Of a DNA stretch of 64,000 bases, positions 10,641 to 24,500 are shown one piece after another (within the stretch, counting starts at the first letter, position 1; every line of letters begins with the position of its first letter). Below the pieces are notes generated by a model. The model saw nothing but the letters and a program-made list of their open reading frames with translations. It ran no database searches and had not been told where the DNA came from. Position numbers and translations under genes: made by a program. The stretch is from Karstenula rhodostoma CBS 690.94 (taxonomy: Eukaryota; Ascomycota; Dothideomycetes; Pleosporales; Didymosphaeriaceae): positions 524,184-588,183 of the forward strand of contig MU001516.1 of assembly GCA_010093485.1 (NCBI GenBank). Reading direction: 5' to 3'.

Positions 10641-11400
10641 TTTTAAATCTAGTTTATAAAAATTATTAAGAAATACTTCTAGATAGTATTATATACTATT
10701 AAATTATATAGTCTACTTAGATTTTATATAAATAGAAGTAAAATAATCTAAAGTAATTTTTTTTTATTTTAGAATTACCCTACTAAATACTCTATAAATT
10801 AAATCTAGATTTTAGTAGTTATTAAGAAATATTATTAGATAGTATTAAATTCTATTAGATTATATAGCCTATTTAGGTTTTATATAAATAAAAGTAAAAT
10901 AATTTAAAATATTTTTTTTTTATTTTAGGGTTACTCTACTAAATACCCTATAAATTTAATCTAGATTCTAGTAGCTATTAGAAAATACTATTAAATAGTA
11001 TTAAATTCTATTAAATTTTATAGCCTATTTAAATTTATATAAATAAAAATAAAATAATCTAAAGTAATTTTCTTTTACTTTAGAGTTACCCTACTAAATA
11101 TTCTATAAATTTAATCTAGGTTTTAGTAACTATTAATAAATACTACTATATAATATTATATAATATTAAATTATATAGTCTATTTAGATTTTATATAAAT
11201 AAAAATAAAATAGTTTAAAATAATCTTTTTTTATTTTAGAATTATTCTACTAAATACCCTATAAATTTAATATAAATTCTAATAGTTATTAAGAAATACT
11301 ACTAGATAATATTATATACTATTAGATTATATAGCCTACTTAAATTTTATATAAATAGAAATAAAAAATTTTAAAATAATTTTTTTTTACTTTAGAATTA
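10640..11400 (+). repeat. Tandem array, 156-bp unit, about five copies
   Basis: Five consecutive units can be aligned by their shared TATTAAGAAATA-like segment at about 10,665, 10,821, 10,977, 11,132 and 11,288, giving a period of 155-156 bp. Each unit then repeats an ATAGTCTA/TTTAGATTTTATATAAATA segment, a T-run and CCCTACTAAATACCCTATAAA. The units differ by C/T and G/A changes, so the array existed before RIP or was damaged in parallel. Its parent sequence is unknown. Confidence 0.85.
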
Positions 11401-12810
11401 AATATTATTTAATAGTAAATAGTATTTATTTTTATAAATTAGTATAGTAAGGCCTAAATTATATTATTTAGATATTATTAATATAAATAATAGATTTATC
11501 TTTTTATAAATTAGCTAGTAGTTTATACTAGAATTAAAGCTAAAGATAAGATACCTATAAAGATTATATATTTTAAAAGAAATATAATTCTACTTTATAT
11601 TTAATATTATATATAAATAAAACTAAGACTTAATATCTATAAAATTAATAAAATTATTAAAATCTATTAGAAACTATTTAGTTTTAAATATAAAAATGGT
11701 ATAGACCTAAAATATTTTATTAATATTATTACTAATTTTCTTACCTAGATTCTAGATTATTTAATAAGAAATCTTAATATTTAGTATATAAAGAAAATAG
11801 AATAACTATTAAAAAATAATAAAAAGTATAACTTAATTAATAGGGATATTTTTATTAGTATTTTAAGGTTAAATAATATATAATATAAGACTATTATATA
11901 GAATTTTATATAATCTAATATTATTTTATATTAATTAACTTTAAATAATATAAAATAGTATTAAATAATACTACTCTCTATAAGTTAGTATTCTATCTAG
12001 AATTAAATAGGATTAATAATAATAACTAAAATAATTATAACTTCTATAATTAAGTTTTAATACTACTATTTTTTTTATAAGTTATAAACTAGATTTAATA
12101 ATAGTATTATATATACTATAGTATAATTAACTTATTTTATATAAAATATTTATAATTTAGTTTAATTTTTAAAACTACTAGCTATTTAGTAGTCTAATAG
12201 TATAATTCTATTAGTATATATATATAAAAAATATTTATTTATACTATTTAAATATAAGGTTTTAAAAGAATAGTTATTTAGTAAATTATTTATAAATAAT
12301 AAAATTATTATTTATTTTTTATATTTATATATTTTATACTAGTAGTACTTATAAATATTATTTTTTATAAGTTATAATAAGTTTTATTATAGAAATAATT
12401 AAATACTAATTAAATATAGTTTTTATTAAGTTAGTATATATTAGTAATTTATAAGCTAGCTAGTATACTTATATTATTTTATAAATAAACTATAAATATA
12501 AAAATATAATTTAAAATATAAAAATTTCTAAAATAAAAACTAAATTTTAATATTCTAGAAGTTCCCTTTACTATATATAGTTTTCTAGAGTAATTTAAAA
12601 AAATTATTTATTAAATTTAATTAACTTTTATATATCTACTAAAAAATATAATAATATTTATTTAGAACTAAGTTTTAACTTTTATTTTTAACTAGATTTT
12701 AATAGTAAACTTTAATTTTATTATTATATTTATATATTTATTAGTTTTAATACTCTTAAATTTATTATTTTATAATCTATTTAGTATTATTTTTTAATTA
12801 GAAAACTAAA
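11400..12810 (+). pseudogene. Unrecognised decayed coding-like sequence
   Basis: Parts of this stretch translate on the plus strand into long segments interrupted mainly by TAA and TAG, suggesting a former gene of a mobile element. I could not assign a family. It ends where the leader of the helicase element begins (about 12,811). Confidence 0.25.
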
Positions 12811-12872
12811 GTATATTAGGTTATAGAATATATACTATATATTCTATAAAAAGTAGTATATATATAAAGTAG

Positions 12873-13022
12873 TAATACCTAATATTCTATTAACTAATAT
12901 CTAGTATTCTATTAACTAATACTAATTATTCTATCTATTAACTAATACTAATTATTCTATTAACTAATATTTAATATTCTATTAACTAATACTTAATATT
13001 CTATTAACTAATATCTAGTATC
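12873..13022 (+). repeat. 22-bp tandem array, copy 1
   Basis: The unit is of the form CTATTAACTAATACTTAATATT (22 bp) with variants ending AATTATT or CTAGTATT. One unit carries a four-base CTAT insertion. It sits about 60 bp inside the left end of the helicase element, as in the other copies. Confidence 0.85.
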
Positions 13023-13059
13023 TAGAAATTATAATAGAAGTAGTTATAAAAGTTTAACT

Positions 13060-14450
13060 TTTCTATAGCCCCCTTTAATATAATTTTTTATATATATCTA
13101 AACTTTTCTATTAACTTCTATTATAAAATATATTCTTTTATATATTAATATTACTAAAATCCTTTTTTTTAATAGTATAATATACTAGTAATAGACCTCT
13201 TACTAAGTTATATTTTAGTAAGTTACTATTTAATAATTTCTCTAGTAATAATTTTTTAAAAGGTAGTCTATTTATTATATAAGTAATATATATATTCTTA
13301 ATTACTATAGAATTTTTAAATACCTTTTTATTATATTTTATAATTATATCTATTTATAAGCTAAATTATACTATAATTATACCTTTTTTAATATATATAT
13401 TTAAAATAGTATTCTAAAGTAAAATTATAAATATTTTATATTTAAACTTTACTCTTAGTATATATTATCTCTTTTTTATTTTTAACTATTTTCTAAATTT
13501 CTTTTATATAAATAAATTTATATACTCTATAACTTTTTCTTTTTTTACTATATAATATAAAACTTTAAATAAGTATTCTTTTACTATAGTTATATAGTTT
13601 TTTTTTTATTTACTAGATAGTATTTTTTACTTCTATACTATTATTTTTACTATTTTAAATTCTATTTAAATTACTATCTATATTTATTACTATTTTATTT
13701 TTCTAATAATTTTAATAGTCTAGCCCTACTTTACTATTATATATAATAATATAAACCTTATTATATTTTTTTTTATAAGACTAAACTTAGTATATATACC
13801 TCTTAAATACTATAATTAAACTAGTTAGTTTTATTTTAAATTTATATTTTTTTTTTTATTTTTTCTAAATAATATATCTTTCTTTACTATAAGTTTACTT
13901 ACTTTATTTTCTATATTAGTAAAGAACTTTTTACCTCTTTATACTATATTCTTTATATCTATAATACTATTTTTTAATTCTATAAATAGTCTACTACTCT
14001 AATTACTATAGCCCTATTAATTATATTATTTATTATATTTATATTTACTTCTAGTAAATTTTAAATAAACTTTTTATACTTTTATTTCTCTTTACTTATT
14101 ATAATATTTTTAGCTATTATAGTAAATAAATTTTATATACTTATTATTTTTTATATTATTATTTTTTTTAATTTCTATTTTAGTTTTTTATTTACCTTTT
14201 TTATACTAGTTTTTCTTAACTACTTTTTTTCTTTTTTTTTATATTTTAGTTCTTTTTTTTATTATTCTATCTTTTAATATACCTCTTTTTAGTACTAACT
14301 TTACTAGTACTTTTATATATTTTTTTAATATTAATTTTTTTATTTTCTACTATCTAACTCTTATACTTTTATATAATAAACTAGATAATATTTTTTTTTA
14401 AAGTATATTAATATATCTATTATACTATATTCTCTAGTATAGGTATTATA
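13060..14450 (-). pseudogene. Minus-strand coding-like tract of helicase element, copy 1
   Basis: The plus strand is strongly pyrimidine-rich here. The minus strand reads as a Lys/Glu-rich protein with stops mostly TAG or TAA where Trp or Gln would fit. It is equivalent to the tracts in copies 2, 3 and 4; see the copy 4 entry for what can be read. I do not recognise the family. Confidence 0.4.
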
Positions 14451-14598
14451 AAAATATTATTAGTAAAACTATTTTTATTATATACTTTTCTATATATAGG
14501 GTCCCTAGAATATATAGTTTTATATATATACTATAGTATATTTAATAAATTATTTTTAATTAGTTTTTTTTTTTTATAAATACCTAATAGTATATATA

Positions 14599-14849
14599 AG
14601 GCCAGGATATAGTTAAATAAAATAAATACTTTTAGAATTAAATAGATAAAAGAAACTATATAAATTAAGACTAAACTTAAAATACTAAAATAGAGAGAAT
14701 TCTAGAAAGGGACTCTCTATATACTAGGTATTTAAGATCTACTAACTAATCTATATATAGGCTACTAAATAAGGCCTAAGCTTAAAAATAAATAAATATT
14801 CTATAAAGGGATTTAATTTTAGATTAAATTAATCCTTATAGTATATATA
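14599..14849. mobile_element. 240-bp insertion with 11-bp target duplication
   Basis: Copy 2 of the helicase element reads continuously through TAGTATATATATTATTATT. In copy 1 the same site holds 240 extra bases (14,599-14,838) flanked by TAGTATATATA at 14,588-14,598 and 14,839-14,849. A perfect 11-bp target duplication points to a transposition event. The insert begins AGGCCAGGATAT and ends AATCCTTA. Only a weak five-base terminal inversion (TAAGG) is visible. It could be a SINE or a MITE; no second copy was noticed. Confidence 0.65.
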
Positions 14850-15189
14850 TTATTATTATTAGTATATTTATTATTTAATACTAGTAGTTATATTATTCTT
14901 ATTATATACTAATATATAATATTTTTCTAGTCTAGTTTAATAGCTATCTAATTTTAGTCTAGACTATAGCTAAAATTAAATAGTATTATATATTTCTTAG
15001 TCTAAACTATAATTAAAATTAAATAGTATTATATATTTTCTCTACCTTAGTAGCCTACTAATTTTAACCTAAATTAGGGCTAAAATTAAGGCTATCTCCC
15101 CTATTTACTATAGCCTATATAATATTTATTTATTTTAATAAAACTTATAATTTTATATTTTATATATTATATTATTATACTTTTCTTTT

Positions 15190-16717
15190 TAGTAAAATAT
15201 TTTTTTACTTTAGTAGAGAATACTATACTACTACTATACCTAAATAAAAATATAAAATTAAAGAGTTAATTAATAATCTATTTAATAACTATTTTTTTTT
15301 ATAAAATTATAAAAACTTTATTATTTCTACTAAGGCTAAAATACCCTATTCTAGTTTATAAGTATATAGTAATAACTATTACTATAATATATATAGTTTA
15401 ATTATTATTAGAGCTACTATAAAGTATAATATATTTATTTATTTATATAATAATTATATAATTTATAACTATTTTTATAATAGTATAACTAAATATTATC
15501 TCTAATACTCTAACTATATTAAAATAGTTATAAACTAATAGTTTTTTTCTTTTATTTTACTTCTATTTATCTACTTTAGTATAATCTACTAATTTAAGGT
15601 ATTTTCTACTAGTATTATAGAAATCCTATTTAAGCTATATAGTATTTTTATATTTCTAATTAATTTATATTTTAATTTTTATTACTTTTAATCTATATTA
15701 TCTCTAGCTAAACCTATTACTTTTACTATATAACTAAATTATAATATAGCCTCTTCTCTAAAGTTTTAACTATAATATACTTTAATATAGATATAATATA
15801 TACTAGATTTTTAGAAGTCTTTACTAGTATTATTATATAGTAAGTATATCTAGTATTTATTACTATACCTAAAACTAAATTTAAATCTAAGCTTTTTTAT
15901 TTATATACTATTATAAAGAATATAGCTTATATATAATAAAATATAATAATAAAAACCTTCTACTTTATATAAATCTAAATAATATAAAAGTATAAATATA
16001 ATATTTCTATAGTTTTTATTAAATTTTACTAAAACTTTACTCTTTACTATACTAATTTTTTTTAAAAGATTTTTCTTTTTTTCTTTTATATTTTATCTTC
16101 TAGGGCTATATAATCTAAGACCCTTTATTTATAAAAATATTAGTAAATAGTTTAAAAATAAATTATAATCTACTTAAATATAATAGAAGTTCCCCCTATT
16201 ATTAAAAAATACTATAACTATATATATTTAAATCTATTTAAAAAATATTATTATACTTTTTAACTCTTTTTACTAGAATAAATTAGCTAGTTTACTTAAT
16301 TTAAACTTATTTTTATTACTCTAGTAGTCTTCCTTAGTTTCTCCCTCTAAGGTAATAGATTTTAAAAGGCTTATAACTTTACTACTAATATATTAGTCCT
16401 TAAAAAAATATATAAATTTACTAGTTTATAGTATTTTTAAAATATACTTCTCTATATAGTACCTATAGAAATTCTAGATTATTTTAATTCTAATTTACTA
16501 GTTTTTTAAAAAGAGACTAGCTTTTTTATTATAAAACTAGATAATTATAAAATAAAAAATTAAAATAAAAAGCTATATAATATATTTAAAATATAGATAT
16601 ATAATTATTTTATTATAAAATATTTTATTTTTATAAATTAGTTTATTAATATAGTATACTTTCTTAGTATTTTTTAATATAGGAAGAACTTAAATATCTT
16701 TATTTACTAGAATATAT
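15190..16717 (+). pseudogene. OrsD-like N-terminal part of helicase gene, copy 1 (truncated)
   Basis: This is colinear with the plus-strand tract of copies 2 and 4, where a Cys/His-rich OrsD-type segment precedes a RecQ helicase. Here the match ends at about 16,717, before any helicase motif. All family statements rest on the better-preserved copy 4. Confidence 0.45.
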
Positions 16718-17940
16718 ATTATAATTATAGTAGAACTAGACTAAAAAAAAAAAAAAAATTATATATAAAATATTAGTAATAGAAATAAAACTAATAAATA
16801 CTTATATATAAATCTATAGAATAATTTATATTATAAATTATATAATTATAATTCTATTAAAAGTATAAGATTTTAAAAATACTAAATTTTTATAGAAGTA
16901 GAATAAATACTTCTATTAAAAGGGTAGAATCTATAGAAATAAACTAGAAGATTCTAAAATAATAAAAATTAGAATAATTAATATATAATCTAAAAGAATT
17001 TCTATATAGTTTCTATTTTTTATAATTAACTTAAAATATTATTTAGAAGTAGTTATTTTTATATTTAAATTAAAGCTATTTATATATATATAAATATTTA
17101 GTCTTTTTTTAATATTATTATATTATATTCTATTATAATATAAAATTATTATTTAATTTAATACTTATCTCTATTATATTTTATTCCTTAAATAATCTTT
17201 AAAGTATAGACTTAAAATAGATATATAGAAAACCCCTTATAATATTTTAACTATTTAAGGATTTAAGTTAATATAATAATACTAAATATACCTATTAGTT
17301 TAAAGGGTTTTAGAGTAAATACTATTTTAGGTCTAGCTAATAATCTAGTAACCCTTTTAATAGTATAAATTAAAAAAATAGAATAGTTTAAAATATAACT
17401 AGTTATAATTATAGAATAGATTTAAACCCCTATAACTATAATAGTATACTTACTAAAAATTAATTTTAAAATTCTAGAACTCTATAATAGAGAAATAAAG
17501 ACTAATTTTAAAATATTTTTAATAAATATAGAGTTATACTATAGATATAACTATAATATATTTAGAAATAACTAAATAAAGATTTTAACTACTATAATAT
17601 ATATAATAGAAAGGGTAGTAGAATAAATATATCTAATTATTAAAGACTTTCTAGTATATAAAATAAAAAGACTATAAAAATCTTTATATTCTAGAAAGAA
17701 TTTAAGAAATAAATTAAGATTATATTTAATAAAGTAAATAAAAAATAATAGGCTAAATAATTTATTTAATATATTAAATAAATAGAATTAGCTAGTAAAT
17801 ACTCTATTATATTTTAATAACTCTAGACTAAAATTAATTAAAATAATACCCTATTATAAGTAGCCTACTATAATAGTTTAAAAAAGTTAGTTAAAAATAA
17901 ACTACTTTATTATAAGAAACCTAAAAGTTTAAAAGTTCTA
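16718..17940 (+). mobile_element. Ty3/gypsy-like 5' fragment: repeat X, then gag
   Basis: After repeat X (about 16,730-16,868) a plus-strand frame at about 17,690-17,940 reads FKK*IKIIFNKVNKK, then ELASKYSIIF, then VAYYNSLKKLVKNKLLYYKK. The stops are TAA or TAG at Gln or Trp positions. The spacing (E-A-K-Y with hydrophobic F, then a polar segment, then F/Y-x-x-GL-like) fits the retrotransposon gag capsid domain. The fragment is cut off where copy 2 of the helicase element starts (about 17,941), so pol and a 3' LTR are absent here. Confidence 0.6.
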
Positions 17941-18002
17941 AATATATTAAATTATAGAATATATATTATATATTCTATAAAAAGTAGTATATATATAAAA
18001 TA

Positions 18003-18198
18003 GTAATATCTAATATTTTATTAACTAATATCTAGTATCCTATTAACTAATACTAATTATTTTATCTATTAACTAATATTAATTATTCTATTAACTAATA
18101 CTTAATATCCTATTAACTAATACTAATTATNNNNNNNNNNTAATACTAATTATCCTATTAACTAATACTAATTATTTTATTAACTAATACCTAGTATT
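18003..18198 (+). repeat. 22-bp tandem array, copy 2, with assembly gap
   Basis: These are the same 22-bp units as in copy 1. Ten N at 18,131-18,140 interrupt the array, so the true unit number is unknown. Confidence 0.85.
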
Positions 18199-18239
18199 TA
18201 GAAACTATAATAGGGGTAGTTATAAAAGTTTAACTTTTC

Positions 18240-19620
18240 TATAGCCCCCTTTAGTATAATCCTTTATATATATCTAAACTTTCCTATTAACCCCTATTAT
18301 AAGGTATATCCTCCTATATACTAATATTACTAAAACTTTTCTCTTTAATAATATAATATACTAGCTATAGACCTCTTATTAAATTATATTTTACTAAATT
18401 ACTATCTAATAGTTCCTTTAGTAATAATTTTTTAGAAAGTAGTTTATCTATTATATAGATAATATATATATTCTTAATTACTATAAAATCCTTAAATATC
18501 TTTTTATTATATTTTATAACTATATCTATCTAGAAGCTAAACTATACTATAGTTATACCTCTTTTAATATATATATTTAAAATAGTATTCTAAAATAAAA
18601 TTATAAATATTTTAATTTTAAACTTTACCTTTAGTATATACTACCTCTTTTTTACTTTTAATTATTTTCTAAATTCTTTCTATATAGATAGGTTTATATA
18701 CTCTATAACTTCTTCCTCTTCTACTATATAATATAAAACTCTAAATAAGTATTCCTTTACTATAGTTATATAGCCTTTTTTTTATTTATTAAATAGTACT
18801 TTTTACTCCTATACTATTATTTCTACTACTTTAAATTCTATCTAAATTACTATTTATATTTATTACTACCTTATTTCCCTAATAATTTTAATAGTCTAGT
18901 CCTACTTTATTATTATATATAGTAATATAAATTTTACTATATCTTTCCCTATAAGGCTAGACTCTATATATATATCTCTTAAATATTATAATAATATTAG
19001 CTAGTTTTATTTTTAATTTATATTACTTTTTTTATTTTCTCTAAATAATATATCTTTCTCTACTATAAGTTTACTTATTTTATTTTCTATATTAGTAAAG
19101 AATTTTTTTTCCTCTTTATACTATACTTTCTATACCTATAGTACTATTTTTTAATTCTATAAATAGTCTACTATTTTAACTATTATAGCCCTACTAATTA
19201 TACTATCTATTATATTTATATCTATTTTTAATAAACTTTAAATAAACTTTTTATACCTTTACTTTTCTTTACTTATTATAATATTTTTAGCTATTATAGT
19301 AGATAAGTTTTATATATTTACTATTTCTTATACTATTACTTTTTTTAACTTTTATTTTAGTCTTTTATTTACCTCTTTTATACTAATTTTTTTTAACTAC
19401 TTTTTTTTTTTTTTTTTTTTTATATTTTAGTTCTTCTCTTTATTATTTTATCTCTTAATATACCTTTTTTTAGTACTAATTTTACTAATACTTTTATATA
19501 TTTCTCTAATATTAATTTTTTTATTCTTTACTATCTAACTCTTATACTTTTATATAATAAACTAGGTAATATTCTTTTTTAAAATATATTAATATATCTA
19601 TTATACTATATCCTTTAGTA
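18240..19620 (-). pseudogene. Minus-strand coding-like tract of helicase element, copy 2
   Basis: This is colinear with the tract in copy 4 (31,640-33,040). It is pyrimidine-rich on the plus strand and reads Lys/Glu-rich on the minus strand with RIP-type stops. The function is unknown. It diverges head-to-head from the helicase tract. Confidence 0.4.
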
Positions 19621-20079
19621 TAAATACTATAAAGATATTACTAATAAAGTTATCTTTATTATATATTTTTCTATATATAGGACCCCTAGAATATATAGGT
19701 TTATATATATACTATAGTATATCTAATAAATTACTTTTTATTAGTTCTTTTTCTTTATAAATATCTAATAGTATATATATTATTATTACTAGTATATTTA
19801 TTATTTAATACTAGTAGCTATATTACCCTTATTATATACTAATATATAATATTTTTCTAATTTAGTTTAGTAACTATCTAATTTTAGTTTAAACTATAGC
19901 TAAAATTAAATAGTATTATATATTCTCTCTACCTTAGTAGCCTACTAATTTTAACCTAGATTAGGGCTAAAATTAAGGCTACCTCTTCTATTTACTATAG
20001 TCTAAGTAATATTTATTTATTTTAATAAAACTTATAACTTTATATTCTATATATTATATTATTATACTCTCCTTTCTAG

Positions 20080-23000
20080 TAAGGTATTCTTTTACTTTAG
20101 TAGAGAATACTATAATACTACTATACCTAAATAAAAATATAAAATCTAAAAGTTAATTAATAACCTATTTAATAACTATCCTTTTTTATAGAATTATAAG
20201 AATTTTATTATCTCTATTAAAGTTAAGATACTCTATTTTAGTCTACTAGTATATAGTAATAGCTATTACTATAATATATATAGCTTAATTATTACTATAA
20301 CTATTATAAAGTATAATATATTTACCTATCTATATAATAATTATATAATCTATAGTTATTTCTATAATAGTATAATTAAATACTATTTCTAATACTCTAA
20401 CTATATTAGAATAATTATAAACTAATAGTTTTTTCCTTTTATCCTACTCCTATTTATCTACCTTAGTATAACCTACTAATTTAAAATACCTTTTACTAGT
20501 ATTATAGAAATTCTATTTAAGTTATATAATACCCCTATATTTCTAATTAATTTATATTTTAATTTTTATTACTCTTAATCTATATTATTTCTAGCTAAGT
20601 CTATTACTTCTACTATATAATTAAATTATAGTATAGTTTTTTTTTTAAAGTTCTAACTATAATATACTTTAGTATAGGTATAATATATATAGGAATAATA
20701 GCTATAATCTATATCTAGTATACCTTTTATATTTATAAATTTATAGATAGTATATACTAGATTCTTAGAAATCTTTACTAATATTACTATATAGTAAGCG
20801 TGCCTAGTATTTATTATTATATCTAAAATTAAATTTAAATCTAAGCTCTTTTACCTATATACTACTATAAAGAGTATAGCTTATATATAGTAAAATATAA
20901 TAATAAAAACCTTTTACTTTATATAAATCTAAATAATATAGAAATATAAATATAATATTTCTATAGTTTCTATTAAATCTTATTAAAACTCTACTCTTTA
21001 TTATATTAACCCTCTCTAGAAAATCTTTTTTTTTTTTTTTTATATTTTATCTTCTAGGGCTATATAATCTAAGACTTTTTATTTATAAAAATATTAGTAA
21101 CTAGCTTAGAAGTAAATTATAACCTATCTAGATATAATAAAAGTTTCCCCTATTATTAAAAAATACTATAACTATATATATTTAAACCTATTTAAAGAAT
21201 ATTATTATACTTTTTAACTCTTTTTACTAGAATAAACTAGCTAGTTTACTTAGTTTAAACTTATTTTTATTACTCTAGTAGCCTTTTTTAATCTCTTCCT
21301 CTAAAATAATAGATTTTAAAAGGCTTATAACTTTACTACTAATATATTAGCCCTTAAAAAGATATATAGATTTACTAGTTTATAGTATTTCTAAAATATA
21401 TTTTTTTATATAATATTTATAGAGGCTCTAGATTATTCTAATTCTAATTTACTAGTTTTCTAAAAAGAGGCTAGCTTTTTTATTACTAAGCTAAATAACT
21501 ATAAGGTAGAGAATTAAAATAGAGAGCTATATAATATATTTAAAATATAGGTATATAATTATTTTACTATAAAGTACCTTACCTCTATAAATTAGTTTAT
21601 TAATATAGTATACTTCTTTAGTACCTTTTAATATAGAGAAAACTTAAATACCTTTATTTACTAAAATAGAGATAGTATAACTATTTATAAAATTAGAATA
21701 AACCTTATTTTATTCTCTTCTATAGTAAATAACCTATTTAAGGAGGTATTTATTCTTCTCTATTAGCTAGTATTTATATAAATATAAATAGAACTACCCT
21801 CTATTCTATAGAATATACTAAAAGAAGATCTAAAAAATATAATCTTTAGTTTTAATATTTTTAATATAAATAACCTATAACTTAAATATAATATTAGTTT
21901 TATTATTTAATAACTTTTATAGTTATTTAATATAAAGGGTTTTAAAAGTTATTTATTTACTAGTATTAAAGACTATATCTAGATATAGTAGTACTATAAC
22001 CTTATCTAAAAATTTTTTAATATACTTTTAAATCTTATATATTTTATAAGCGGCTAGTCTAGCTATAATACTAAGGTATTAAGCTTATAATTTAAAAATA
22101 GTTATATAATTAATATCTAGAATATATTCCTCTATAATAGTTTTATTACTATTATTCCTTAATACTATAAGGGCTATAATAGAGATAAATTTATAAAGAC
22201 TATTTATTATTTTTTTTCTTATAAAGTAGATAGCCTTTTAGTCTAGTATATCTAGCTTATTCGTCCTTTTTACTTTACTATATAGGGATAAATTAATAAA
22301 GAGATATATAACTATTATTATAATTAAGTCTAGAATTATTTATTTTAACTAGATTTATTTAGTAAATAATAGACTACCTCTTAGGCTTTTAGTTATATTA
22401 TAAGGTAGGTAATACTTTATTAAATAAAAAAAAAGATTAATATTAATATAATATACTATCTCTTTATTATCTTTAATAGAAAGCTTTCTACTACTAATTA
22501 CCTACTATAGGAATTATTAAAGGAGAAGGTTAATAAGATAATAGATAAAGTAGAGGTAAAAGTTTATAAAATATAAACTAGCTATTTACTAGAAATAGCC
22601 TATATAGTTTATATTCTAGATATTTTAAAAATTTTTATTTATAAATTTAATAATTTAGAAATATATTTTAAAATATCTACTAAGTAGTATAAGGCCCTAG
22701 AATTCCTTTTAATCTAAAAAAAAGAGGCCCTTTAAAAAGCTAAAAAAGCTATTTATTCTAATTATCTAGATATTAATATAGTATAATTATTATAAAAGAA
22801 TTTTAGAAAGTTAGTCTAGTTTAGAGAATAATAAGAGTAAGCTCTCTATATAATTTTAATAGGGGAGAGTATAGTTATCTATATTATAGATACTAAATTT
22901 AGTAAAAATCTCCTTTTTTTTTTTTTTATTTACTTTCTAGACTATAGTTAGATTATTATTATTATTCTACTAGTAATACTCTACTTTAATCTTTTTTATT

Positions 23001-24500
23001 ATTATTCTAAATTATAGATTAGAGTTACTATATAATAGTAAAGAGTATATAATAAATAAATATCTATTATTCTAGTAATCTCTAAAAATATTTTAAATAA
23101 TTTCTTCTAGGCCTATATTACTAAATAGAAAGTATTAGAAATATTAAAAAAAATTATAATAAATAAGTTCTATTATATTATTCTCTTAAATATAACCTAT
23201 TATTCTTATCTTTATAATTTCTATATACTTACTAAATATTATATTCCTTTTATATTTTTTTCTATAACCCTACTACCTATTAAATAGAATTAAACCTTTT
23301 AACTTTTTAAATTTTCTATTAATATTATAACCTTTAGAGAGTCTATTATTTAGCCTAAAATCTAGTATAAAATTTATACTTTATATATAATAAGTATAGA
23401 CTCTATAATAATTATAGTAAAATATATTAAAGAGATTTTTTAATTATATAAAAAGATTTTTATTTATATTAATCTTACTATAACTATAGATATACTGGCT
23501 CTATAGCTTAACTATCCTAAATACTATAAAAAAATAAAAAAAAAAAAATAATTTATAAATCTAGTATAATTCTAGGTCTTAGAAATAGGTATTATAGTAG
23601 CTATAAGTATCCTTATAAAAGGCCTAAATATACTAAATATATATATAATACTATATTTTATACTATTAGTAAACTTTTATAGTCTTATCTAGGTAGATAA
23701 ATAGATTAGTTAGAATAGTAAATCTAATTTTACTAGACTAGTACTAGTAAATACCATCCCTAATATATATTTTAATAAGGCTAGTAATATAGTAAAAATA
23801 CCTATTCTTATCTATATATAATTCTAGTTTCTAAATAAAATCTACTATTATATTATTATTAATAGCTTTCTAAATAATAATATCTTAAGAATAATATATA
23901 CCCCTTTTAAATAACCTTATAATATTTATATACTAAAATTTTACCCTTTTATATAAACTAGTTCTATTTAAATATTATAAACTCTCTAACTAAAGAGATA
24001 GCTATTAGTAATACTAATATTAATATTAATATATTAGAATCTATTACCTTTATATACTCTAATACCCTATAACTATACTTATAGAAATATAATAATATCT
24101 ATAAAATAACTCTTTTTTTAAAATAAGTTTATACCTATATAGCCCTAATATACTACTCTAATTTATAAATAGCGAGCTCTCTATTATATATACCTTTTAT
24201 CTCTATTAAATAAAGAAAAGAATTTAATTTTTTTATATAGAATACTAATAATACTAGTAAACTATATACTAAATTATTTTATAATAAATTATCTATTTAT
24301 ATAGCCTACTAGAGGCTATATTATATTACCTATTTTATTAAAGAAAATCTATTTAAATATAAATAGAATTAGTATACTAATATTAATAATAGCTAAGTTA
24401 AATATATTAGAAATACTATTATAATCTATTAATATACTATAGATAATAAATAGATAAAGGGTAATTACTAGTTTTATTTAATACTTACTAACTACTACCT
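20080..24500 (+). pseudogene. OrsD + RecQ-type helicase (telomere-linked helicase-like), copy 2
   Basis: A Cys/His-rich OrsD-like segment lies in the first kilobase. From about 22,480 one frame is open except for TAA/TAG at Gln or Trp positions. The position of the P-loop (about 22,885-22,920) reads DTKFSKNLLFF, where helicases have GxGKS. About 23,155-23,180 reads IIINKFYYIIL, where RecQ enzymes have DE(F/C)H. About 23,250-23,280 reads IFFSITLLPI, where S/T-A-T-L-P is expected. About 23,589-23,650 reads GIIVAISILIKGLNILNIYI, the ATS-x-x-x-x-G-x-D/N motif. The order and spacing fit a RecQ-family core. Such genes fused to OrsD (DUF3505) occur as telomere-linked helicases in many fungi. The copy is thoroughly dead. 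Confidence 0.72.

Larger units (their letters stand above)
12811..16717 (+). mobile_element. Helicase element, copy 1 (left part only)
   Basis: The shared leader (TATTAGGTTATAGAATATAT from 12,814) is followed by a 22-bp array, a pyrimidine-rich stretch that is coding-like on the minus strand (about 13,060-14,450), and a plus-strand OrsD-like tract. It is colinear with copies 2 and 4 until about 16,717. There the match stops inside the plus-strand tract and repeat X begins, so the helicase domain is missing. Differences from copy 2 include a 240-bp insertion (14,599-14,838) and a local duplication near 14,990-15,040. All copies have the same orientation. Confidence 0.72.
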
